From Synechococcales cyanobacterium PMM_0036 (lineage in GTDB: Bacteria > Cyanobacteriota > Cyanobacteriia > Elainellales > Elainellaceae): a stretch of DNA of 9,249 bases. Of this stretch, positions 1 through 5,624 are shown in pieces. The stretch's first letter is position 1. Every line of letters begins with the position of its first letter. Where the stretch lies: assembly GCA_949127645.1 (NCBI GenBank), contig CASBQM010000097.1, positions 1-9,249 on the forward strand, read 5' to 3'. The translations under genes were made by a program, and so were the position numbers. The notes beneath the pieces are model-generated. The model ran no database searches. It was not told the DNA's origin and was given only the letters and a program-made list of their open reading frames with translations.

Positions 1-619
1 CAGCTTTAGCTGCTTTCGCCAGCTCGGCATTCGATCGCCAGTTTGCCCGCATTCGTCCCCAGTTGGTCGTAAACTCGTCCCAGCCCACCAGACTGCCCAC
101 AGCCTCTTCATCCCACGAAGCCGAAAGCACGCCGTAGCTCAGCCCCAGCACGCCCAAACCAAACCAACCCAGACTAACCAGCAAAACCGCGTAGGTTGGC
201 AGATTTACGTCATGGATCACCAAAAAATAGCTGCCTACAAAGGTTAGCATCCCCAGCGTAGACGGTATACCGCATAGGAGCGCCATACGCCACACCATGC
301 GGCGGCTTACCCCATCAGGAATACCTGAGGCGATCGGGCTACGGCTGTTCTCTCCACCTAATTTTCTAGGAGCAGACTTAGCAGCAGCAGACTTGCTAGC
401 AGATTTGGGGGGTTTACTGCCCTTGTCCTTGCTGCCCATATCTTTGCCCACATCTTTCGTCTGCTCAGTTTTCGCCTGATCTGTAAGCTTTGACTTATCT
501 ACAGGCTTACGACTCTTAGGTTCAAAAGGCAAAAGGCGGCGCTGAACCCCATCAGCGCCCTGGTCGCCCACATTGACACCGTTTCCCTTTGAAGAGTCTA
601 ATTCTGGCTGAGACGACAT
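1..619 (-). CDS. pam68: PAM68 family photosystem II assembly protein (3' end cut by window)
   Basis: ATG at 619; 206 codons are visible and the frame is still open at position 1, so the C-terminus is missing. Residues 1-105 are polar and low in complexity, with repeated Lys/Ser/Ala (KSASKSAAAKSAPRK near 72-86). Two membrane segments follow, about 110-135 (beginning RRMVWRMALLCGIPSTLGM) and 142-165 (AVLLVSLGWFGLGVLGLSYG), then the family-like LSASWDEE at 165-172 and a basic tail. This order matches the DUF3464/PAM68 family. Known of the family: the Synechocystis homologue (Sll0933) is a thylakoid protein found with ribosomes that helps chlorophyll insertion into CP47 during photosystem II assembly. 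The gene starts 44 bp behind rpsO on the same strand, a pairing I recall as common in cyanobacteria, so cotranscription is likely. Only a weak AGG lies before the start. Confidence 0.9.
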   Translation of the reverse strand, partial: MSSQPELDSSKGNGVNVGDQGADGVQRRLLPFEPKSRKPVDKSKLTDQAKTEQTKDVGKDMGSKDKGSKPPKSASKSAAAKSAPRKLGGENSRSPIASGIPDGVSRRMVWRMALLCGIPSTLGMLTFVGSYFLVIHDVNLPTYAVLLVSLGWFGLGVLGLSYGVLSASWDEEAVGSLVGWDEFTTNWGRMRANWRSNAELAKAAKA

Positions 620-663
620 ACGCTACCTAACATGACCTGAACCAAAGAAGGAGTCGAGAGCTA

Positions 664-933
664 TCAACCCCGAATACCCAAGCGAGTAATCAGCGCTCGG
701 TAGCGATCTTTATCTTGACGCAAAATGTAGGCAAGCAATCGCTTACGCTGACCAATCATTTTCAGCAATCCTCGGCGAGAAGCGTGATCCTTCTTGTTTC
801 CCTTCAGGTGGGAGCTGAGTTTATTAATGCGTTCGGTCAGCATAGCCACCTGAACATCTGATGATCCGGTGTCCGTTTCATGAACCTGGTAATCAGTAAT
901 AATTTCCTGCTTACGCTGTTGCAACAGAGCCAT
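664..933 (-). CDS. rpsO: 30S ribosomal protein S15
   Basis: This is a complete 89-residue protein, the usual bacterial length for S15, a primary 16S rRNA binder in the platform of the small subunit. The sequence shows the S15 signature almost throughout: TGSSDVQVAMLTERI at about 22-36, LSSHLK at 39-44, KKDHASRRGLL at 47-57, and the C-terminal RLLAYILRQDKDRYRALITRLGIRG. The ATG at 933 has an AGGGAC upstream at a rather long distance. The gene lies 145 bp downstream of the oligopeptidase gene and directly upstream of pam68. In several bacteria S15 represses its own mRNA by binding the leader. A leader of about 40 nt would follow the promoter proposed here, but I see no specific known S15 leader motif in it. 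Confidence 0.98.
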   Translation of the reverse strand: MALLQQRKQEIITDYQVHETDTGSSDVQVAMLTERINKLSSHLKGNKKDHASRRGLLKMIGQRKRLLAYILRQDKDRYRALITRLGIRG

Positions 934-979
934 AACAGTAGCTTGTCCCTATAAAAATAACAATGCAGTCACACATCAT

Positions 980-1009
980 ATCATACCTGCCCCTTATAGC
1001 TACACTCAA
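980..1009 (-). promoter_or_regulatory. Candidate sigma-70-type promoter for rpsO-pam68
   Basis: On the minus strand TTGAGT (1004-1009) and TATGAT (980-985) are separated by 18 bp, matching 4/6 and 5/6 of the consensus. A second TATGAT overlaps it at 975-980. The site is 47 bp before the rpsO start, so transcription would begin near 973. No other good promoter is visible in this gap. Confidence 0.45.
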
Positions 1010-1021
1010 CGGCGACAGGTA

Positions 1022-1053
1022 CTGAACTAGGGATATACTTCTCCCCAGCTCAG
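1022..1053 (-). terminator. Hairpin after the oligopeptidase gene, possible terminator
   Basis: Read on the minus strand, a 12-bp stem (1042-1053 with 1022-1033) closes an 8-nt loop. Two pairs are G-U wobbles as minus-strand RNA but A-C mismatches as plus-strand RNA, so the structure fits minus-strand transcription. No U-tract follows. It may therefore be a weak or factor-dependent terminator, a 3' stabilising hairpin, or part of a longer rpsO leader if read-through occurs. Confidence 0.4.
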
Positions 1054-1078
1054 CCTTCTTTAGGGTATCAGAAGCGCC

Positions 1079-3163
1079 TTATTTTTCACCCAATCCCCAC
1101 CGATCGAGCAAGAAGGCAAACTCGAAGGCGATTTCCTTAATTTGCTCATAGCGCCCAGAAGCACCGCCATGTCCGGCTCCCATATTGGTTTTGAGCAGCA
1201 AAATGTTACTATCCGTTTTTAGGTTTCGCAGTCTGGCAGTCCATTTGGCAGGTTCCCAATACGAGACGCGAGGATCATTCAGACCCGCCGTAATCAGCAG
1301 AGCGGGATAATCTTTGGCTTCTACATTGTCGTAAGGCGAGTAAGATTTCATGTAGTCGTAGTAGGCTTTGTCGTTGGGGTTGCCCCACTCCTCCCACTCC
1401 ATTGCCGACAGCGGCAGTGAGGTATCTAAGATGGTGGTGACGACATCCACAAAGGGCACATCTGCGATCGCCATTTCAAACAAATCAGGACGCAAATTTA
1501 GCACTGCACCCATGAGTAGTCCCCCGGCGCTCCCGCCCGAAATTGCCAGGTGTCGAGGCGATGTCCAGTTTTCCCGAATCAGATATTCAGCGCAAGTAAT
1601 GAAGTCGGCAAAGGTGTTTTTCTTGTGCAAAAACTTGCCGTCCTCATACCACTTGCGACCCATCTCAGATCCGCCGCGAATGTGGGCGATCGCTATTACC
1701 ACACCGCGATCGAGCAAGCTCAGCCGCGTTGATGAAAACGAGTCAGGATAGCTGTAGCCATAGGAGCCGTAGCCTGTTAGATATAACGGGTTTGCCCCAT
1801 TGAGAGCAACCCCTTTTTTATAAACTAACGAGAGAGGAACGGGCGTGCCATCGGGGGCGATCGCCTCAAGCCGTTCGCTGACATACTGCGTGGGATCATA
1901 GCCCCCCAGCACAGGCGTTTGCTTTAGCAGGATTTGCTCTCGTGTTTTCAGGTCATAGTCAAACGCAGAGCTGGGCGTGACCAGAGAGGTATAGCCATAG
2001 CGCAAGGTGTCGGTGTTAAAGTCTGGGTTTGTCGATTCTCCCACTTCATAGGTTGGCTCAGGAAAGGCAATGTAGTGTTCTTCTGCCGTCGAAAGCTGAC
2101 GAATCCGAATTTTGGGCAAGCCGCCCTGACGCTCATAAATAATCAGGTGATCGACAAAAGCGCTCACCCCTTCCAGCAGCACATCTTCTCGATGGGGTAA
2201 CACCTCTTGCCAGTCACTCACCGCACCTACGGGAGCCTTCATCAGCTTGAAGTTAATTGCCCCCTCATTGGTGGTGATGTAGAAGGCATCCGTATGATGC
2301 TCTACGTCATACTCTATGCCTATCGTGCGCGGACGAATCACTTCAAACTCACCCGTGGGATTATTGCCGTCTAGGTAGTGAATTTCTGAGGTGATTTTGC
2401 TGCCCATGCTCATCAACACATAGGCTTCGCTGCGGGTTTTGCCCACGCCTAGATAAAACGAGTCGTCGGTCTCGTGATGGATCAGCACATCAGAGTCGAT
2501 CGCCCCACCTAACGTATGGCGAAACAGCTTGTCGGGACGATGGGCTTCATCCATGGTCGTATAAAACACCGTCTGGCTGTCGTTACCCCAGGCAAACGAA
2601 GATCCTGTATTTGGAATGCTCTCAGGATAGAGCTGACGCGTGTTGAGATCGAGAAATTGCAGGGTATAAACTTCTGCACCCGTCGTATCGATTGAGTAGG
2701 CTAGTAGCCTATGGTCAGGACTCACCCGCAAGACCCCTAGAGAAAAATACTCATTTCCTTCGGCGAGTTGATTCTGATCTAGCACCACCTCTTCAGGAGC
2801 CTCCAGACTGCCCAACTTGCGGCAAAAGATCGAGTAGTTTTTGCCTTCTTCGGTACGGCTGTAGTAGTAGTAATTTCCTTTACGATAGGGCACAGATAGA
2901 TCAGTTTCCTGAATTCTGCCCAAAATTTCGTCATAAAGCGATTGTTGCAGCGATCGCGTTTGCTGCATCATTGCTTCTGTATAGGCATTTTCGGCTTCCA
3001 GATAAGCAATAACCTCTGGGTTTTCTCGATCGCGCATCCAAAAGTAGGGATCAATCCGCTCGTCACCGTGCAGCGAATGGACGTAGGGATGCTGAGGGGC
3101 GATCGGTGGCGCTACTACATCCACACTCTCAACCCTCACGCCTTCACTTTTAGCTTCAACCAC
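1079..3163 (-). CDS. ptrB: Oligopeptidase B (S9A prolyl oligopeptidase family)
   Basis: A cytosolic serine peptidase of 694 residues that cleaves short peptides after Arg or Lys; length is normal for the family. Order: N-terminal segment with HPYVHSLHGDERIDPYFWMRD (about 25-45) and NPEVIAYLEAENAYTEA (48-64), a seven-bladed propeller (about 80-410), and a C-terminal alpha/beta hydrolase. The nucleophile is Ser545 in GGSAGG; Asp630 (GLNDPRVSYWEPAKW) and His665 (GAGHGG) complete the triad by position. MEWEEWGNP carries Glu589 and Glu591, matching the acidic pair that binds P1 Arg in E. coli OpB; this supports oligopeptidase B rather than prolyl oligopeptidase. The start is GTG, set by AGGAGG 8 nt upstream and by an in-frame stop at 3176-3178. 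No signal peptide. It overlaps the upstream SH3b gene by 8 nt, so translational coupling is likely. Confidence 0.95.
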   Translation of the reverse strand: MVEAKSEGVRVESVDVVAPPIAPQHPYVHSLHGDERIDPYFWMRDRENPEVIAYLEAENAYTEAMMQQTRSLQQSLYDEILGRIQETDLSVPYRKGNYYYYSRTEEGKNYSIFCRKLGSLEAPEEVVLDQNQLAEGNEYFSLGVLRVSPDHRLLAYSIDTTGAEVYTLQFLDLNTRQLYPESIPNTGSSFAWGNDSQTVFYTTMDEAHRPDKLFRHTLGGAIDSDVLIHHETDDSFYLGVGKTRSEAYVLMSMGSKITSEIHYLDGNNPTGEFEVIRPRTIGIEYDVEHHTDAFYITTNEGAINFKLMKAPVGAVSDWQEVLPHREDVLLEGVSAFVDHLIIYERQGGLPKIRIRQLSTAEEHYIAFPEPTYEVGESTNPDFNTDTLRYGYTSLVTPSSAFDYDLKTREQILLKQTPVLGGYDPTQYVSERLEAIAPDGTPVPLSLVYKKGVALNGANPLYLTGYGSYGYSYPDSFSSTRLSLLDRGVVIAIAHIRGGSEMGRKWYEDGKFLHKKNTFADFITCAEYLIRENWTSPRHLAISGGSAGGLLMGAVLNLRPDLFEMAIADVPFVDVVTTILDTSLPLSAMEWEEWGNPNDKAYYDYMKSYSPYDNVEAKDYPALLITAGLNDPRVSYWEPAKWTARLRNLKTDSNILLLKTNMGAGHGGASGRYEQIKEIAFEFAFLLDRWGLGEK

Positions 3164-3875
3164 ACTCTTGCCCTCCTAGATTAGAGTCTCTCCCTAAGCC
3201 TAACGAAATCCAGCCTTCTAGTGGAGCCGTAATGTAGACCCAGCGAAGAGTACCTTGCGGCGTTGCCTCTGTTTTGGTATCACCTGTGAACTTAAATAAG
3301 TAAGTGCCGGGACGAAGAGTAGCCAGGTAAGTGTCATCCGCTACAGTTGGCGCACTTCGCACATCTAGCCCACTAGCTGTCAGCACGCTGCATCTTGCAC
3401 TTGTAGGAGGCACTTGGGATCTGGGCGGTTGAATCATAGGCAATTGACTGCCCGTTGCCGGAAGGTTGGGGGAAGGATTGCTTGGGCTTGGGAAAGGGTC
3501 AGTTGGAGAGACTGCTAGACTATCACAAGGCGCATCGGGCGTAAGATACATTGCCTTTATCCACCCCACTAGAGGCTGACTAATACGTGTCCAGCCTGTC
3601 CCGGTTCCCAATATTTCTAGCCGCACGGTCTGCGCTACGGGCAAAATTCCCAGCGCTTTGCTATCCAGATTCGGCTCTTCGTAAACTCCTGTTGTGGAAT
3701 TGGTTTGGCGACAGCCAAGCTCAGAGCTTTGTGCAATTTGCACATCTGGTAAATGCGGCTGTAGGTCTAGAGCAGTCTGATGGATTGCAGAAGCGATCGC
3801 CCCTTTCGATAAACCGGTGACTTCCATCACGCCATAGCTCAGCAAAATCAGCAATCCCAGCTTTCGCCCACCCAT
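3156..3875 (-). CDS. Secreted protein with two SH3b domains
   Basis: A 239-residue protein. Residues 5-30 look like a signal peptide (KLGLLILLSYGVM, likely cleavage after AIASA), so it is probably periplasmic. SH3b-like domain 1 spans about 54-113 (from CRQTNSTTGVYEEP to VGWIKAMYLTP). A Pro/Ser-rich linker follows at about 118-158. SH3b domain 2 spans about 161-227 (LDVRSAPTVADDTYLATLRPGT, then LEGWISLG). Such domains often bind cell wall, but no catalytic domain is present, so the role is unknown; it could be a wall-binding or adaptor protein. It has just four Cys (55, 117, 162, 238), placed at the two edges of each domain. The ATG has GAGG 7 nt upstream. It is the first gene of the minus-strand block and overlaps ptrB; no functional link to the peptidase is evident. 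Confidence 0.8.
   Translation of the reverse strand: MGGRKLGLLILLSYGVMEVTGLSKGAIASAIHQTALDLQPHLPDVQIAQSSELGCRQTNSTTGVYEEPNLDSKALGILPVAQTVRLEILGTGTGWTRISQPLVGWIKAMYLTPDAPCDSLAVSPTDPFPSPSNPSPNLPATGSQLPMIQPPRSQVPPTSARCSVLTASGLDVRSAPTVADDTYLATLRPGTYLFKFTGDTKTEATPQGTLRWVYITAPLEGWISLGLGRDSNLGGQECG
3172..3177 (-). promoter_or_regulatory. Shine-Dalgarno AGGAGG that fixes the ptrB GTG start
   Basis: A full AGGAGG lies 8 nt before the GTG at 3161-3163, inside the last codons of the SH3b gene. It is the strongest ribosome binding site in this block and decides the start of ptrB. Termination of the upstream gene and initiation of ptrB occur within a GTGTGGTTGA overlap. Confidence 0.85.
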
Positions 3876-3911
3876 ACTTCAGCCTCGCTAATTTCCGCTC
3901 TTACCTAAAAG

Positions 3912-3925
3912 TGTCACGAGTGACA
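3912..3925. promoter_or_regulatory. TGTCAC-GA-GTGACA palindrome between divergent genes
   Basis: A perfect 6-bp inverted repeat with a 2-bp spacer lies between the SH3b gene (minus) and the YCII gene (plus). A two-base loop is too small for a hairpin, so a dimeric DNA-binding protein is the better explanation. It overlaps a possible plus-strand -35 (GTGACA 3920-3925, with a weak TAATAC 17 bp on) and a possible minus-strand -35 (TTGTCA, 3921-3926), so one protein could control both directions. No known regulator is assigned. Confidence 0.45.
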
Positions 3926-4040
3926 AGTGCCATAGGTGAATTTAATACGTAAGAATGATAACACGGTGAGCAAGAATCACAGTCACGTCGGATATCCTAG
4001 AATCTCCCACCCAAAACTTCCCGATAGAAGAGGTCAGTCT

Positions 4041-4307
4041 GTGTCTTGGTTTGTCAAGATTGAGAAGGGTATTGTAGATCGATCAACCTTCGACCAATTT
4101 GTTCCGGCTCATAGAGACTATGTGAGAACCCTAATTGCCCAAGGGCATGAGGCTAAATCAGGCTACTGGGCAGAATTTGGCGGAGGGATGCTTCTCTTCA
4201 AAGCTGCAAATCTAGAAGAGGCAAAGGCGATCGTCAGTCAAGATCCACTAGTTCAAAATGGCTGCGTAGATTATCAGCTTCATGAATGGCACATTGTGAT
4301 CGAGTAA
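4041..4307 (+). CDS. YCII-related domain protein
   Basis: An 88-residue protein consisting of a single YCII domain, starting SWFVKIEKGIVDRSTFDQF, with PAHRDYVRTLIAQGHEAKSGYW (about 22-43), GGGMLLFKAANLEEAKAIV (47-65) and DPLVQNGCVDYQLHEWHIV (68-86). The pattern of a conserved His (H24), a Gly-rich strand and DPxxxxG is typical of this ferredoxin-fold family. Members are small dimeric proteins of mostly unknown activity, thought to be enzymes with a conserved His/Asp site. The frame is open upstream to a GTG at 3936, but the GTG at 4041 is chosen because it begins exactly where family members begin and has AGAGG 7 nt before it. Its stop codon lies in a 16-bp tandem repeat. smpB follows 106 bp later on the same strand. 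Confidence 0.85.
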   Translation: MSWFVKIEKGIVDRSTFDQFVPAHRDYVRTLIAQGHEAKSGYWAEFGGGMLLFKAANLEEAKAIVSQDPLVQNGCVDYQLHEWHIVIE

Positions 4308-4342
4308 GTGTGTGATCGAGTAAGTGTGTGATCGAGTAAGCG
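4295..4342 (+). repeat. 16-bp tandem repeat, three copies, across the YCII stop codon
   Basis: The unit TGTGATCGAGTAAGTG occurs at 4295-4310, 4311-4326 and 4327-4342; the third copy has one change (C for T at base 15). The first copy contains the last two codons and TAA stop of the YCII gene. Because 16 is not a multiple of three, each copy presents its TAA in a different frame. It looks like a recent slippage expansion of the gene's 3' end. Confidence 0.95.
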
Positions 4343-4413
4343 ATCGACCATGCTCCAAATTCCCCACATTTCAATTACGTCTCACGTTTCAATATATTCA
4401 TCTGCGATTTCTC

Positions 4414-4881
4414 ATGAGCGACAATGACGACGGTTATAAAATAGTTGCCGACAACCGCCAGGCCCGATTTCAATATGAAATTTTGGAAACCTACGAAGTG
4501 GGGGTTGAGCTAAGAGGCACAGAGGTAAAATCTATTCGGCAAGGCAAAGCCAATTTGCGAGATGGCTATGCGCTGATTCGTAATGGAGAAGCGTGGCTAC
4601 ACAATATCCATATCTCCCCCCACCAAAGCACCATCCAAGCCTACAATCACGACCCGCGTCGCACCCGCAAGCTGTTACTGCATCAGCAGGAAATCCGTAA
4701 ATTGGTGGGTCAAGTCGAGCAGCAGGGGCTAACGCTTGTGCCGTTGAAGATGTACCTGAAACGCGGCTGGGTTAAGCTGACGCTAGCTCTGGTGCGAGGC
4801 AAGAAACTACACGACAAGCGGGAAGACTTGAAGCGTAAGCAAGACAAACGAGAGATGGAGCGAATCATCAAAAATAACTAG
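4414..4881 (+). CDS. smpB: SsrA-binding protein SmpB
   Basis: A 155-residue protein, normal length for SmpB. It binds the tRNA-like end of tmRNA and carries it into stalled ribosomes for trans-translation and tagging of the stalled product. Visible: NRQARFQYEILETYEVGVEL at 14-33 followed by GTEVKSIR (35-42), the start of the OB-like barrel; NLRDGYALIRNGEAWLHNIHISP (47-69); HDPRRTRKLLLH (79-90); GLTLVPLKMYLKRGWVKL (105-122); GKKLHDKRE (129-137); and the basic tail to 155 that folds into the empty mRNA channel. An open frame continues upstream to a GTG at 4324, but those residues are unlike SmpB, and the ATG at 4414 gives the cyanobacterial MSDxxDGYK start. No clear Shine-Dalgarno is visible. 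I see no tmRNA gene (ssrA) in this window. Confidence 0.97.
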   Translation: MSDNDDGYKIVADNRQARFQYEILETYEVGVELRGTEVKSIRQGKANLRDGYALIRNGEAWLHNIHISPHQSTIQAYNHDPRRTRKLLLHQQEIRKLVGQVEQQGLTLVPLKMYLKRGWVKLTLALVRGKKLHDKREDLKRKQDKREMERIIKNN

Positions 4882-4900
4882 AGCATTATGTAAAGAGATA

Positions 4901-4930
4901 TTGCGACATCCCCAGGAACAATGTTATGTT
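4901..4930 (+). promoter_or_regulatory. Candidate promoter for the small RNA
   Basis: TTGCGA (4901-4906) and TATGTT (4925-4930) lie 18 bp apart, each 4/6 to consensus, 20 bp after smpB. Start of transcription would be near 4937. Just upstream is ATGTAAA (4888-4894), which resembles one half of an inverted HLR1 (RpaB) site; the second half is not recognisable. Confidence 0.35.
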
Positions 4931-4936
4931 TCTTAA

Positions 4937-5073
4937 TACGAAGCCGAGTTCATTCAGTAAGGGAAAGGTTTAGGAGTCTCTTCTGATCTGTATCTATCCG
5001 AATGTTTCAGTGGTATCGGGTTATCTCCTCCCAACACAGCGAGTTCAACCAGCCCGATTAGAGGCTGGTTTTT
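4937..5073 (+). ncRNA. Candidate small regulatory RNA (about 137 nt), family not assigned
   Basis: No protein gene fits here, yet the stretch ends in a near-ideal intrinsic terminator and has a plausible promoter. An internal stem pairs ATCCGA (4996-5001) with TCGGGT (5016-5021). Between it and the terminator is the apparently single-stranded CTCCTCCCAACA (5025-5036), which is complementary to Shine-Dalgarno sequences. A stem, then an unpaired CU-rich motif, then a terminator is the plan of cyanobacterial sRNAs such as Yfr1 (ACUCCUCACAC motif), and the length is close to PsrR1 (about 131 nt). I cannot confirm either family from memory. AGGAG at 4972-4976 could pair with and mask the motif. 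The alternative is a long smpB 3' end or an attenuator. Confidence 0.5.
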
Positions 5074-5076
5074 GTT
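5047..5076 (+). terminator. Intrinsic terminator
   Basis: A perfect 8-bp stem, AACCAGCC (5047-5054) with GGCTGGTT (5063-5070), closes an 8-nt loop (CGATTAGA) and runs into TTTTT (5069-5073). Orientation is plus. It ends the small RNA candidate, or smpB read-through transcripts. Bases 5053-5058 (CCCGAT) can also pair with ATCGGG at 5015-5020. Confidence 0.88.
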
Positions 5077-5624
5077 GGAGTACGGCTAGGGTCAATCCGC
5101 TCACTAGCCGAGCCAGCTCATTAAACTGTGAGCCTTCTGCACATATTCTCTGGTGGAGGAACTTAAATCGACGATCGCCCTAAGGCAAAAACTTTGAATT
5201 TGGACAGTGAAAAGAAGGAATTCTATGAAGGATTATAGCGATCGCTCCTCCCAACAGTGAAATTTTTGCTTTGACCTGCATCATGACTCAACACCGTGAT
5301 ACCTTAATGGATGGCGCAGAAATATTGATGCGACAAAACTACAGCCAAACCCACAGTTCTTACGTTTTAAGATTGAGAAAAGCGCAGTTCACAGATTGTT
5401 GGCTCAGGTTTTTCCCTCCTAAGTGTAGATCTTTGAGAAGCAGGGGTCGTTTAGCATCAATGAGAGTACTCACTAAGCTGTATCCTCAGAATGGGCTGAA
5501 GGATCATGTAGCGATCTGCAACATCTTTCATATAGCCAGCTATATATTCAGCTTTATCAAAAAACAGCGTCACATAGACCCGTTTCAAATCGTTTGTTAC
5601 TGAAGCCTCTGGAGGGATTTTTTT
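5077..5624 (+). other. Non-coding stretch and leader of the RRM gene
   Basis: No convincing protein gene. An open frame at 5271-5603 has an unnatural composition, no Shine-Dalgarno and no family resemblance, and I treat it as chance. Structures seen: CGGCTAG (5083-5089) with CTAGCCG (5104-5110); GCTCA (5116-5120) with TGAGC (5129-5133); a GGTGGAGGA at 5152-5160 with no start codon near it; a second copy of CTCCTCCCAACA (5245-5256); a HIP1 site (5238-5245); and a TATAGC-CA-GCTATA palindrome (5531-5544) about 80 bp before the RRM start. The right end is probably the long 5' leader of the RRM gene; I could not settle its promoter. Confidence 0.5.
5225..5260 (+). CDS. Possible 11-codon small ORF
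   Basis: ATG at 5225 follows AAGGA (5215-5219) with a 5-nt spacer, and the frame reads MKDYSDRSSQQ then TGA. Its last codons lie over the second CTCCTCCCAACA motif. It could be a leader peptide or chance; no homologue is known to me. It is listed because the ribosome binding site is good and little else explains the stretch. Confidence 0.2.
   Translation: MKDYSDRSSQQ

Noticed and set aside
297..479. Plus-strand 60-codon frame opposite pam68
   Set aside because: It lies antisense to the PAM68 coding region, and its Leu/Pro-rich content follows from the Lys/Ser/Ala codons of the real gene.
1368..3184. Several plus-strand frames of 60-127 codons opposite ptrB
   Set aside because: All are antisense to a full-length oligopeptidase B with an intact catalytic triad; none has a ribosome site or recognisable domain.
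3936..4040. In-frame N-terminal extension of the YCII protein from a GTG at 3936
   Set aside because: The added residues do not resemble the family, there is no ribosome site, and the GTG at 4041 with AGAGG gives the normal YCII start.
4295..4342. CRISPR-like array
   Set aside because: The repeat units are contiguous with no spacers, and the copies are 16 bp; this is a tandem repeat.
4324..4413. N-terminal extension of SmpB from a GTG in the 16-bp repeat
   Set aside because: The extension is unlike SmpB and starts in repeat DNA; the ATG at 4414 gives the standard cyanobacterial start and length.
5271..5603. 110-codon open frame before the RRM gene
   Set aside because: Composition is unlike a protein (many Cys, His, Arg, Phe in no pattern), no ribosome site, no family resemblance; it is more likely leader and intergenic DNA.
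4882..5624. tmRNA (ssrA) or tRNA gene next to smpB
   Set aside because: I found no tRNA-like acceptor/T-loop pair, no tag frame ending in Ala-Ala, and no cloverleaf on either strand.
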